Shown here: piece after piece, positions 44,473-52,880 of the stretch
How the letters are laid out: every line of letters begins with the position of its first letter
How positions within the stretch are numbered: position 1 is the first letter of the stretch
DNA from: Winogradskyella aurantiaca
Lineage (GTDB): Bacteria; Bacteroidota; Bacteroidia; Flavobacteriales; Flavobacteriaceae
Direction: 5' to 3'
NCBI RefSeq assembly: GCF_003362725.1
Contig: NZ_QKTV01000001.1
Coordinates: 620,001 to 684,000 of the forward strand
Length of the DNA: 64,000 nt
Notes under the pieces: generated by a model
The model's input: only the letters and a program-made list of their open reading frames with translations
Database searches by the model: none
What the model was told of the DNA's origin: nothing
Translations under genes and position numbers: made by a program

Positions 44473-45705
44473 ATGGTTGTCGTGCAATCTTCAGATAAAA
44501 TATGGGACCTTTTGATTATCGGTGGTGGAGCCGCAGGGTTTTTTACGGCCATCAACTCGGCTGAATTACATCCAGAGTTATCCATTGCTATTCTGGAAAA
44601 GGCCAAGCAAGGACTCCAAAAGGTAAAAATTTCAGGTGGTGGACGCTGTAATGTTACTCATGCGGAGTTTGTGCCAAAAGACTTATCTGAGAACTACCCC
44701 AGAGGACAAAAGGAATTATTAGGCCCCTTTCATAGTTTTATGACGGGGGATACCATGCAATGGTTTCAAGATAGGGGTGTTCCGCTTAAGATTGAAGAAG
44801 ATGGCAGAGTGTTTCCAGCATCGGATTCTTCTCAAAGTATCATTGATTGCTTTTTAAACGAGACTCAACGCTTAGGAGTCGAGATCTATTACAACTGTAA
44901 TGTGAATGCAGTTAAGAAAACGGATTATTTTGAAATAGAAACCAATCAAGGTATGCTGTTAGCTAAAGGGCTTATTATCGCTACGGGAAGTTCCCCTAAG
45001 GCGTGGAAATGGATCCAGAGCTTAGGGCACCAAATTGTACCAGCTGTACCCTCGCTTTTCACATTTGATATTGATGATCCGCGATTGAAAGACATTCCTG
45101 GTGTGGTGGTTAAAGACGTGGCCATTAATGTGTCGGGAACTCACCTTGAAAGCGAAGGGCCAGTACTAGTCACCCATGTCGGGTTGAGCGCGCCATCTGT
45201 TTTAAAACTTTCAGCTTTTGGCGCATTGGAATTGGCGAGACTTAATTATCAATTCCAAATCCAAATTAATTTTGTGCGAATGGCATTTAACGCATGTCTT
45301 GATATGTTAAAGACCATGAAAATTGATAATCCTAAAAAACAGGTAATGTCTATTTCCTTTGATACTATTCCTAAGCGTTTATGGCAACAACTTGTTAAAG
45401 CAGCACAGATACCTAACGAACGAAAATGGGCTGACCTTAGCAAGCAGGAACTTCAAAATTTGACAGCACAACTTACTCAAGCACGATTTCAAGTTTCAGG
45501 AAAAAGTACCTTCAAAGAGGAGTTTGTAACTGCAGGTGGTGTAGAATTATCAGAGGTTAATTTTAAAACCTTTGAAAGTAAATTAATTCCAGGACTTTAT
45601 TTTGCTGGTGAAGTATTAAATATAGATGCGGTTACCGGAGGATTCAATTTTCAAAATGCATGGACAGGTGGGTATCTAATTTCTCAAAACCTTCAGGCTA
45701 AATGA
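44473..45705 (+). CDS. FAD-dependent oxidoreductase, HI0933/YhiN family
   Basis: The 410-residue flavoprotein begins with a Rossmann FAD motif (LLIIGGGAAGFFTAINSA, about 13-30). KVKISGGGRCNVTHA and the C-terminal segment FVTAGGVELSEVNFKTFESK with GLYFAGEVLNIDAVTGGFNFQNAWTGGY are diagnostic for the HI0933-like (YhiN) family. Its members are annotated variously as aminoacetone oxidases or tRNA-related flavoproteins; the substrate is not settled. It has no signal peptide and is presumably cytosolic. The DUF1697 gene overlaps its stop by four bases. Confidence 0.9.
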   Translation: MVVVQSSDKIWDLLIIGGGAAGFFTAINSAELHPELSIAILEKAKQGLQKVKISGGGRCNVTHAEFVPKDLSENYPRGQKELLGPFHSFMTGDTMQWFQDRGVPLKIEEDGRVFPASDSSQSIIDCFLNETQRLGVEIYYNCNVNAVKKTDYFEIETNQGMLLAKGLIIATGSSPKAWKWIQSLGHQIVPAVPSLFTFDIDDPRLKDIPGVVVKDVAINVSGTHLESEGPVLVTHVGLSAPSVLKLSAFGALELARLNYQFQIQINFVRMAFNACLDMLKTMKIDNPKKQVMSISFDTIPKRLWQQLVKAAQIPNERKWADLSKQELQNLTAQLTQARFQVSGKSTFKEEFVTAGGVELSEVNFKTFESKLIPGLYFAGEVLNIDAVTGGFNFQNAWTGGYLISQNLQAK

Positions 45706-46232
45706 AGACTTATGTGGCGTTTATTAGGGGGATTAATGTGGGTGGCCATAACAAGTTACCTATGGCAGATTTAAGGCAAACACTAACGTCCAACCATTTT
45801 AATAATGTAAGCACCTATATACAAAGTGGTAATGTTCTTTTTAATTCAAGTAAAGACGCAGCAATTCTTGAAAAGGAGTTTGAACAGTTACTCCTCGAAC
45901 ATTTTCAGTTAGATGTGCAGGTAATAATTAGAACTCAAAAGGAACTAAAGTCCATCTTGAAGGAGTTTCCTTTTCCACCGGAGCAAATAACACAATCCTA
46001 TTTCGTTTTATTTAAAACTATTCCCAAAAAGGAAAAAGTTGACAAGGTGAAACTAATTGAATTACCATTTGATCAGTTTGTGATTAAATCACACACACTG
46101 TATCTACTGCCTGAGCAAGGCTACGGAAAGTCAAAGTTTAATCTCAAACGATTTGAAAAGATATTAGAGGTCAAGAGCACGGCCAGGAATTATAAAACGA
46201 TAACAAAACTCGTATCTTTGCCGCTTAAATAA
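45702..46232 (+). CDS. DUF1697 domain protein
   Basis: The 176-residue cytosolic protein belongs to DUF1697 (PF08002). It starts YVAFIRGINVGGHNKLPMADL and contains STYIQSGNVLFNS, both family signatures, plus the C-terminal KRFEKIL.VKSTARNYKTI. The family fold is ferredoxin-like and has no established function. Its ATG overlaps the preceding stop (ATGA), so it is co-translated with the HI0933-like flavoprotein. A TATCTTTG element near its 3' end probably starts the next transcript. Confidence 0.88.
   Translation: MKTYVAFIRGINVGGHNKLPMADLRQTLTSNHFNNVSTYIQSGNVLFNSSKDAAILEKEFEQLLLEHFQLDVQVIIRTQKELKSILKEFPFPPEQITQSYFVLFKTIPKKEKVDKVKLIELPFDQFVIKSHTLYLLPEQGYGKSKFNLKRFEKILEVKSTARNYKTITKLVSLPLK
46213..46220 (+). 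promoter_or_regulatory. -7 element upstream of mvaD
   Basis: TATCTTTG is an exact TAnnTTTG match, located inside the last codons of the DUF1697 gene, 18 bases before the mvaD ATG. No clear -33 TTG lies at the expected distance. Confidence 0.4.
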
Positions 46233-46238
46233 TTCTTT

Positions 46239-47345
46239 ATGTCAGAACAGGAGTTTGTTCTAAATTTTTCTGAAGATCAGTTGCCTCAATCTGGGAAGGT
46301 TGCCTGGTCATCTCCAAGTAATATTGCATTAATCAAATATTGGGGTAAAAAAGAGCATCAGATACCTGCTAATCCCAGTATTAGTTTTACGCTTGATCAT
46401 TGTAAGACCATAACAGAATTGCATTATAACAAACGGGAACCAAATCCAAATTTTTCTTTTGAAGTTCTCTTTGATGGATTGCCCAAACCGGATTTTCACC
46501 CAAAAATTGAAACATTCTTTAAAAGGGTTGCTAAATATGTCCCTTTCGTAACTAATTACCATTTTACCATTGATACCAAAAACACATTTCCTCATAGTTC
46601 AGGTATCGCCTCTTCGGCATCAGGAATGTCTGCTTTGGCTATGTGTTTAATGAGTTTGGAAAGTGAGATTAGGTCCAGCCAGGGCCCTTCTACTCAATTT
46701 GATTCTCAGTCTCCCTATTTTAAAAATAAAGGTTCGTTTCTAGCGCGACTGGGTTCTGGTAGTGCCGCTAGAAGTATTGAAGGCACATTGGTGTCTTGGG
46801 GGGCTCATAAGGACTATAAAAACAGTTCGGATTTGTTTGGAACGGTGTATGGTGATGAAATTCATGAGGCCTTTAAAAACTATCAGGACGCTATCTTATT
46901 AGTTGATAAAGGAGAGAAGCAGGTTAGTAGTACCGTAGGGCATAATTTAATGCATGATCATCCTTTTGCTCAGGAACGTTTTAAGCAGGCGAATACCAAT
47001 ATGAGCATTATGAAGGATATTCTGGCTACCGGCGATTTAGAGGCGTTTATTGCCTTAGTTGAAGGTGAGGCTTTAACATTACATGCTATGATGATGACTA
47101 GCCAACCCTACTTTATATTAATGCGACCAAATACCCTTGAAATTATCAACCGTATCTGGGAATTCAGAAAAACAACAGGTTCAAAAGCGTGTTTTACACT
47201 GGATGCTGGAGCCAATGTTCATCTCCTTTTTCCTGAAAATGAGAAAGATAAAGTTTATGAATTCATTAAGAATGAGCTTGTTGTGTATTGCCAAAACGGA
47301 CATTATCTTTGTGATAATGTTGGTCGGGGGGCTAAACAATTGTAA
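46239..47345 (+). CDS. mvaD: Diphosphomevalonate decarboxylase
   Basis: MvaD converts mevalonate diphosphate to isopentenyl diphosphate with ATP. The 368-residue GHMP-fold protein shows PSNIALIKYWGKKE (about 28-41), NPSISFTLD, the glycine/serine loop HSSGIASSASGMSALA, and GSGSAARSIEGTLVSWG, all diagnostic for the family. TLDAGANVHLL holds the conserved late Asp. The family is typical of organisms using the mevalonate route, which Flavobacteriia do. The kinase and prenyltransferase genes that follow support isoprenoid synthesis. Confidence 0.96.
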   Translation: MSEQEFVLNFSEDQLPQSGKVAWSSPSNIALIKYWGKKEHQIPANPSISFTLDHCKTITELHYNKREPNPNFSFEVLFDGLPKPDFHPKIETFFKRVAKYVPFVTNYHFTIDTKNTFPHSSGIASSASGMSALAMCLMSLESEIRSSQGPSTQFDSQSPYFKNKGSFLARLGSGSAARSIEGTLVSWGAHKDYKNSSDLFGTVYGDEIHEAFKNYQDAILLVDKGEKQVSSTVGHNLMHDHPFAQERFKQANTNMSIMKDILATGDLEAFIALVEGEALTLHAMMMTSQPYFILMRPNTLEIINRIWEFRKTTGSKACFTLDAGANVHLLFPENEKDKVYEFIKNELVVYCQNGHYLCDNVGRGAKQL

Positions 47346-47350
47346 CTTTG
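47320..47350 (+). promoter_or_regulatory. Promoter of the mevalonate-kinase gene
   Basis: TTG at 47320-47322 is followed after 20 bases by TAACTTTG (47343-47350), matching the Bacteroidota -33/-7 pattern. The element straddles the mvaD stop and lies about 49 bp before the ATG at 47399. Confidence 0.5.
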
Positions 47351-47398
47351 ACCCAATATTGGAATTCTAATGACGATTAGAACTATCAATTTTTGACT

Positions 47399-48328
47399 AT
47401 GAAAGGTCCTTTATTTTATTCTAAAATCCTTCTCTTTGGAGAGTACGGAATCATTAAAGATTCCAAAGGATTATCCATCCCGTATAACTTTTATAACGGT
47501 GCTTTAAAAGTAGATGAGAATCCAGATCAAACTGCTTTAAAATCTAACGATAGTTTAGGTGAGTTTGCATCTTACCTAAAGGGATTAGATTCCAATCTGG
47601 TGAGTTTTGATTTTGAAAAACTAGACGCAGATATCCAATCAGGCATGTATTTCGATTCCTCTATTCCGCAGGGTTATGGTGTGGGTAGTAGTGGGGCCCT
47701 GGTGGCAGCTATTTATGATAAATACGGTTTGAATAAAATAACCGTTTTAGAAAATCTAACACGGAACAAACTGTCGAAATTGAAGGGTATATTTTCAGCT
47801 ATGGAGTCTTTTTTTCATGGCAAATCTTCAGGTCTGGATCCACTCAATAGTTATTTAAGTCTTCCCATCTTAATCAATTCCAAAGATAATATTGAGGCCA
47901 CTGGAATTCCTTCTCAAAATGCTACAGGAATGGGAGCTGTCTTTTTGTTAGATAGTGGTATAATCGGTGAAACAGCACCTATGGTTGGTATTTTTATGGA
48001 GAATATGAAGCAGGAAGGTTTTAGAAATATGTTGAAAGACCAGTTTATAAAACATACAGATGCCTGTGTAGACGATTTCCTAAAAGGGGATATCAAATCT
48101 TTGTTTCAGAATACTAAAAAATTATCTAAGGTTGTTCTCAACCATTTTAAGCCTATGATCCCATCACAATTTCATGAGCTTTGGAAAAAAGGCCTTGAAA
48201 CAAATGATTACTACTTGAAATTATGTGGTTCTGGTGGAGGAGGCTACATTCTTGGGTTTACAGAAGATTTTGAAAAAGCTCAAAAAGCCCTGGATGGTCA
48301 TAAGTTGGAGGTGGTCTATCACTTTTAG
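47399..48328 (+). CDS. Mevalonate kinase (GHMP family)
   Basis: The 309-residue GHMP kinase begins FYSKILLFGEYGIIKDSKGL, the typical first motif of mevalonate kinases. PQGYGVGSSGALVAAIYDKYG is the ATP loop, FFHGKSSGLDPLNSYLS carries the catalytic Asp in the position of the usual HGxPSGID, and KLCGSGGGGYILGF is motif 3. The frame is open from TTG at 47393, but ATG 47399 is the natural start. Its place between mvaD and a prenyltransferase supports mevalonate kinase, although phosphomevalonate kinase is not excluded by sequence alone. Confidence 0.85.
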   Translation: MKGPLFYSKILLFGEYGIIKDSKGLSIPYNFYNGALKVDENPDQTALKSNDSLGEFASYLKGLDSNLVSFDFEKLDADIQSGMYFDSSIPQGYGVGSSGALVAAIYDKYGLNKITVLENLTRNKLSKLKGIFSAMESFFHGKSSGLDPLNSYLSLPILINSKDNIEATGIPSQNATGMGAVFLLDSGIIGETAPMVGIFMENMKQEGFRNMLKDQFIKHTDACVDDFLKGDIKSLFQNTKKLSKVVLNHFKPMIPSQFHELWKKGLETNDYYLKLCGSGGGGYILGFTEDFEKAQKALDGHKLEVVYHF

Positions 48329-48364
48329 CGAATCCTAAACTGCCGAAATTCCTAATTTGAATAT

Positions 48365-49267
48365 ATGCTAACAAGACGACAGAAATTAGTGCTGTTAAAA
48401 CTATTCAGCCTTTTTTCTGTAGTTCGTGGGTATAACATACTCGTCATCATTGTGGCTATGTACCTGGCTTCTATCTATATTTTCGCCAACGATAAAAGCC
48501 TCGGCCAGGTCTTATTTGATGTTAACCTCTTAATGTTAGTGCTGGCGTCGGCTGCAACTATTGCGGCGGGCTATATAATCAATAATTTTTATGACTCTGA
48601 AAAGGACTTGATTAACAGGCCTCAGAAGAGCATGCTGGACCGTTTGGTAAGTCAAAATACCAAGCTGTCATTTTACTTTGTTCTAAATTTCTTTGCGCTC
48701 ATTTTTGCTAGTTATGTTTCCTTTAGGGCGGTTCTCTTTTTCGCTTTATACATTGTAGGTATTTGGTTGTATTCTCATAGGTTCAAGAAGATGCCGATGA
48801 CTGGTAATCTAATTTCGGCTTTGCTCACAGTAACCCCTTTTTTTGCGATATTTATCTACTACCGAAATTTTCAGCCTGTAGTATTTATGCACGCTATTTT
48901 TCTGTTCCTTTTGGTGTCTATGAAAGAGCTGGTAAAAGATCTTGAAAATATAAAGGGAGACTTGGCCTTAGATTACCGAACGGTTCCAGTGGTATATGGA
49001 GAACATACCTCAAAATTGATGTTTACTGTTCTCTGTGTTTTAAACATAATCGCTGCTTTCGCACTTATTAATTTTTTTGAAATTGGTCATATGTACTACT
49101 ATTTCTATTTAAGTGTAATGTTATTAGTTGTTATACTACTACTGCTCTGGAGATCCAATGGACGTGCCCAGTATTTATGGGTGCATAATATTTTGAAAAT
49201 AATAATTGTAACTGGGATAGTCTCGATTTTACTAATTGACGTTTCAGTAGTTTTAAACCGCATATAA
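48365..49267 (+). CDS. UbiA-family prenyltransferase (geranylgeranylglycerol-phosphate transferase-like)
   Basis: The 300-residue membrane protein has about eight hydrophobic segments. The two Asp-rich UbiA motifs are visible as NNFYDSEKDLINRP (about 76-89) and KDLENIKGDLALDYRTVP (about 190-210). Bacteroidota homologues are commonly annotated as geranylgeranylglycerol-phosphate geranylgeranyltransferases. That annotation is only partly tested, and aromatic substrates such as quinone precursors are possible. It follows the mevalonate kinase gene by 36 bp and abuts the nitrilase gene with no spacing. Confidence 0.86.
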   Translation: MLTRRQKLVLLKLFSLFSVVRGYNILVIIVAMYLASIYIFANDKSLGQVLFDVNLLMLVLASAATIAAGYIINNFYDSEKDLINRPQKSMLDRLVSQNTKLSFYFVLNFFALIFASYVSFRAVLFFALYIVGIWLYSHRFKKMPMTGNLISALLTVTPFFAIFIYYRNFQPVVFMHAIFLFLLVSMKELVKDLENIKGDLALDYRTVPVVYGEHTSKLMFTVLCVLNIIAAFALINFFEIGHMYYYFYLSVMLLVVILLLLWRSNGRAQYLWVHNILKIIIVTGIVSILLIDVSVVLNRI

Positions 49268-50215
49268 ATGAACAATTCCTTGAAAGTGGCAGTGGCCCAA
49301 ATAGCACCAGTTTGGTTACATAAAAATGAGACCCTTAAGAAAGTGGAAGCTTCTATAATTGAAGCTGCCGAAAAAGGAGCTGAGTTAGTGGTTTTTGGAG
49401 AAGCTTTGGTGCCGGGTTATCCCTTTTGGTTGGCATTAACCGGAGGTGCTGAGTGGAATACTGAGACCAATAAGGTATTGCATGCGCATTATGTTGCTAA
49501 TTCTATTTGTATTGAAAAAGGGGAGTTAGAGTCTGTTCAAAATTTAGCTAAACAACAAAAGATTGCTGTTTATTTAGGAATTATTGAACGCCCCTTAGAT
49601 CGCGGTGGACACAGTATCTATGCTAGTCTTGTTTACATTAATGAATTGGGGGAAATAAAATCAGTTCATAGAAAATTACAGCCTACCTATGATGAGCGAT
49701 TAACCTGGGCTCCTGGTGATGGCAATGGTCTTCAGGTACATCCATTGAAAGCCTTTACAGTAGGGGGATTAAACTGTTGGGAGAATTGGATGCCACTTCC
49801 AAGGACAGCTTTATATGGCCAAGGTGAAAACTTACATATCGCCGTATGGCCTGGAAGCGATCATAATACTAAGGATATTACCAGATTTATAGCTAGGGAA
49901 TCAAGATCTTATGTGGTTTCTGTCTCGAGTCTAATGTTTAAATCTGATTTCCCTGAAGGAACCCCACATTTAGAGGCTATTCTGGATAAGGCTCCTGAAA
50001 CCTTGGCTAATGGTGGTAGCTGTATTGCTGGTCCTGATGGCGAATGGGTAATACCGCCAATTATTAATGAAGAAGGAGTGTTTGTTGAGACTATTCATTT
50101 TAATCGTGTTTTAGAAGAACGCCAGAATTTTGATGCTGTTGGACATTATTCACGTCCAGACGTTACTCAATTAATAGTGAACACTAAAAGACAAACTACT
50201 GTGGAAATTAAATAG
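49268..50215 (+). CDS. Carbon-nitrogen hydrolase (nitrilase-like)
   Basis: The 315-residue cytosolic enzyme has the complete nitrilase triad. Glu45 lies in VVFGEALVPGYPFW, Lys136 in VHRKLQPTYDERLTW, and the nucleophile Cys170 in GGLNCWENWMPL. The CWEN context and the following VWPGSDHNT are typical of true aliphatic or aryl nitrilases rather than amidases. The ATG immediately follows the prenyltransferase stop. I see no pathway link between the two, so the physiological nitrile is unknown. Confidence 0.9.
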   Translation: MNNSLKVAVAQIAPVWLHKNETLKKVEASIIEAAEKGAELVVFGEALVPGYPFWLALTGGAEWNTETNKVLHAHYVANSICIEKGELESVQNLAKQQKIAVYLGIIERPLDRGGHSIYASLVYINELGEIKSVHRKLQPTYDERLTWAPGDGNGLQVHPLKAFTVGGLNCWENWMPLPRTALYGQGENLHIAVWPGSDHNTKDITRFIARESRSYVVSVSSLMFKSDFPEGTPHLEAILDKAPETLANGGSCIAGPDGEWVIPPIINEEGVFVETIHFNRVLEERQNFDAVGHYSRPDVTQLIVNTKRQTTVEIK

Positions 50216-50234
50216 GTAGTCTATTGAATAAGTG

Positions 50235-50242
50235 TACCTTTG
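50235..50242 (+). promoter_or_regulatory. -7 element upstream of the RluB-like gene
   Basis: TACCTTTG matches TAnnTTTG, nine bases before the ATG at 50252. No spaced -33 element is seen. The very short leader is common with this promoter type. Confidence 0.4.
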
Positions 50243-50251
50243 CCATGAATT

Positions 50252-51061
50252 ATGAATCGCAGAGGAAATAATAAAAAGTCTGGTTCATCGTCTCAAAGAC
50301 GATCGTTTTCCAATAAACCAAAACCATCTCAGAAGTCATCTAAACAGACCACTTCTAACGAAATTCGTTTAAACAAGTACATTGCCAATTCGGGCATCTG
50401 TTCCAGGAGAGAGGCCGATGAGAATATTGCTTTAGGTTTGGTTTCGGTCAATGGAAAAGTTATAACTGAGATGGGCTACAAGGTGAAACTTGGTGATGAA
50501 GTCCGTTATGATGGTCAGCGAATCAATCCAGAACCCAAGACCTATGTGTTGCTGAATAAGCCCAAAGGCTTTGCTACTACAACTAGTGGTGATAAAGGTA
50601 AAACGGTTATGGATCTAGTGGCCAATGCTACCTCTGCAAGAATAAAACCGGTGGGACGACTGGGCAGAAATTCAACAGGTCTTATTTTGTTCACCAATGA
50701 TGATGAAATGATGCAAAAATTTACTAATTCCAATAAAGGGGTTGAGCGTTTATTTCATATTGGGTTAGATAAGAATTTAAAAGCTGAAGATCTCAACAAA
50801 ATTAAAACTGGTCTAAAGAGTGGTGACAGAGTTTTAGAGGTGGAGGATATTAGTTATGTGCAGGGCTCTCCTAAAAGTGAAGTGGGCCTTAAGATTAAGA
50901 ATACTGGAAATTCCATCATCCGGAATATATTTGAAGCTCTTAATTATGACATCATTAAAATAGATTGTGTTGCCATAGCACATCTTACTAAAAAAGACTT
51001 GCCAAGAGGACATTGGAAGCACTTAACCGTGCAGGAGCTCAATACACTCAAAATGCTATAA
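50252..51061 (+). CDS. RluB/RsuA-family pseudouridine synthase-like protein lacking the catalytic Asp
   Basis: The 269-residue protein has a basic, Ser/Lys-rich N-terminus (about 1-38). An S4 RNA-binding domain follows (IRLNKYIANSGICSRREADE, about 38-85), then an RluB-type catalytic domain (about 96-265) with YVLLNKPKGFATT. The motif that normally reads GRLD reads VGRLGRNSTGLILFTND, so the catalytic Asp is Gly. The usual Tyr motif (EREY in RluB) is ERLFHI, and the Arg-rich segment (GRNREVRR) is GNSIIRN. The fold should bind rRNA, but isomerase activity is doubtful. It may be a degenerate paralogue with a structural role. Confidence 0.85.
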   Translation: MNRRGNNKKSGSSSQRRSFSNKPKPSQKSSKQTTSNEIRLNKYIANSGICSRREADENIALGLVSVNGKVITEMGYKVKLGDEVRYDGQRINPEPKTYVLLNKPKGFATTTSGDKGKTVMDLVANATSARIKPVGRLGRNSTGLILFTNDDEMMQKFTNSNKGVERLFHIGLDKNLKAEDLNKIKTGLKSGDRVLEVEDISYVQGSPKSEVGLKIKNTGNSIIRNIFEALNYDIIKIDCVAIAHLTKKDLPRGHWKHLTVQELNTLKML

Positions 51062-51133
51062 GCGGTCCTATTATTTCCCTTAATACCCCACAGACTTAGC
51101 GGTTTCTTTACAAAGAATTAATTATTTTTTCTT

Positions 51134-51163
51134 TTTGGAAAAAGAGAATCAGTTGTAACTTGG
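51134..51163 (+). promoter_or_regulatory. Possible promoter of the small acidic-protein gene
   Basis: TTTG at 51134-51137 is followed after 18 bases by TAACTTGG (51156-51163), one mismatch from TAnnTTTG. It lies 29 bases before the ATG at 51193. Confidence 0.45.
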
Positions 51164-51192
51164 TATTATGATAATCAATCATTGATCAAAAA

Positions 51193-51507
51193 ATGAGAGA
51201 CAATTTAAAACGCGTCATTGTTGACTTTAAGAAGTTAACTCCTGAGATTCTATCTCTTCTGGTAGACAAGTATCCCTATGGATACGACGACGGTCATATC
51301 ATATCCTTCCGTAATGCAAAAAACGAATTAATTGAGGCAGTTGAAGTAACAACTGAGGATACAAAGTACTTGGTAAAAGTGAGTACCAAACTTGCACAGA
51401 CTATGGAAAATTATGACGAAGATGAGGATGAAGATATATCGTCTGATGAATCCGAAGAATTAGAGGCACCAGAGGATATTCAGAAGGATCTCGTTGAAGA
51501 AGATTAA
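51193..51507 (+). CDS. Small conserved acidic protein
   Basis: The 104-residue protein has a basic/hydrophobic N-terminal half (LKRVIVDFKKLTPEILSLLVDKYPYGYDDGHI) and a second segment EAVEVTTEDTKYLVKVS. Its C-terminal tail (about 74-104) is almost entirely Asp, Glu and Ser. It has no signal peptide, membrane segment or known catalytic motif. I believe similar small proteins occur in other Flavobacteriia and are sometimes given doubtful names, but I do not assign a function. Its stop is interleaved with the convergent glycosyltransferase gene at 51504-51507. Confidence 0.75.
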   Translation: MRDNLKRVIVDFKKLTPEILSLLVDKYPYGYDDGHIISFRNAKNELIEAVEVTTEDTKYLVKVSTKLAQTMENYDEDEDEDISSDESEELEAPEDIQKDLVEED

Positions 51508-52880
51508 AACAGCTTCTTAAAAGTATGGCCAGTTAATTCTTTAACTGAGAACCATAGCACTACTCCATATTCAATTGCTAAGAGCCAGTATCTCTCTTTA
51601 AAGCCTTCCTGGCTGTAAGCATAATAACTTAAAATCACCATCAGAGACCAGACAATAGGGTATTTGTAGTTAGTGAATATCCCTAAAGCTACTAATGTAG
51701 CAATGTACCATGGGTGAACCGTCGTGCTCAGAAAGAGATAGAGGCTTACAACTAACAGCATGGATATTATCAGTTTTCCAGGCTTAAAATGATCTGAGAA
51801 TACAGATCTGATTCCTATAAAGCCAATTGTAATCAAAGGAAGGATTTTCCCAATAATACTTATTTCATTATATCCGGTGATGGCATACCCCAGCCCTCTT
51901 AAGAGGTAATAAATGCTCGCGTTAAATTCAAAATTATTGAACCAAAGTCCAATTGTAGCACTGTAGTTGTCTATAAAATCACCTGAGGTATAGTGAATAA
52001 AACTACCTGTAAACACCAGCAGTGCCATTCCACAATAGAGAATGAGTTGTTTGATATTTTTCAAGGACCAGTTTGGTGTATTGGATTTATTCCAGCCACC
52101 TAAGAAATAGGAAAAGAACAGTGGCAACAACATTAACGGCACCAGTTTTACCGAGATACTTAATCCATAACAGATAGCTGATGAGATCAACTGTTTCTGA
52201 ACTAGTAAATAGAGTGCTGCTACCAGAAAGAACAGCATAACTCCTTCAAAATGTAAATTGCCTGTTAATTCAATAATTATAAAGGGATTTAGAAAGTACC
52301 AGAATATATTGGCCTTTGGTAATTGCAATTTTTCAAGCAGTTGCGTTCCTATGAATAGGATACCTATGTCGGCAAGAATAATAAGCAGGCGCAACCCAAT
52401 TACCGAACTCAAGATGGAGGCCCCTGGAATAAATGTAGCTAGAACAAAACACAACTGATTGAAAGGAGGGTAATTGGAGTAATTGGAGGCACTGAGTTCT
52501 CCCATACCATTAAATAAATCCTGAGCTAATGGAATTTCAGGAACTCCATTTATCATTAAGGCATTTGGTGTAAATAAATAAGGGTTTATATCATTTAAGT
52601 TGAGATTCCCATCCCAGATAAAACGGTAAAAATCCTGAGATAGGTTGGGGATAGCCAAGATAAAAATTAGACGTAGCCCAAGACCAATAATAAACATAGC
52701 CTTAAAGTTGTGGCTAATCATTTTCCTCAGTTGGAACGCAAATACAAACAGGCCTACGTATAAGCCAAGTAGTTTAGGAAAATCAGTCCGCTCGAGTTGA
52801 TAGGCAAAAGCCCAATAAAATAAAGCGCTTAATAGAACAAATAGAATGCTGGTCTTGTGATATTTCCAGAGGGAAATCAC
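51504..52880 (-). CDS. Polytopic membrane glycosyltransferase, GT-C-like mannosyltransferase
   Basis: The 458-residue protein has about 11-12 membrane segments. The first periplasmic loop contains SQDFYRFIWDGNLNLNDINPY, with an Asp in the position of the catalytic DD/ED motif of GT-C enzymes. WYFLNPFIIIELTGNLHFEG is another motif of the lipid-linked mannosyltransferase group. It would transfer sugar from a polyprenyl-phosphate donor on the outer face of the inner membrane. It overlaps the upstream GT2 gene by four bases and is last in the operon. The donor and acceptor are unknown. Confidence 0.78.
   Translation of the reverse strand: MISLWKYHKTSILFVLLSALFYWAFAYQLERTDFPKLLGLYVGLFVFAFQLRKMISHNFKAMFIIGLGLRLIFILAIPNLSQDFYRFIWDGNLNLNDINPYLFTPNALMINGVPEIPLAQDLFNGMGELSASNYSNYPPFNQLCFVLATFIPGASILSSVIGLRLLIILADIGILFIGTQLLEKLQLPKANIFWYFLNPFIIIELTGNLHFEGVMLFFLVAALYLLVQKQLISSAICYGLSISVKLVPLMLLPLFFSYFLGGWNKSNTPNWSLKNIKQLILYCGMALLVFTGSFIHYTSGDFIDNYSATIGLWFNNFEFNASIYYLLRGLGYAITGYNEISIIGKILPLITIGFIGIRSVFSDHFKPGKLIISMLLVVSLYLFLSTTVHPWYIATLVALGIFTNYKYPIVWSLMVILSYYAYSQEGFKERYWLLAIEYGVVLWFSVKELTGHTFKKLF

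Noticed and set aside
47304-47311. TATCTTTG inside mvaD as a promoter
   Set aside because: It is coding sequence for a conserved region, and a better spaced element lies at 47320-47350.
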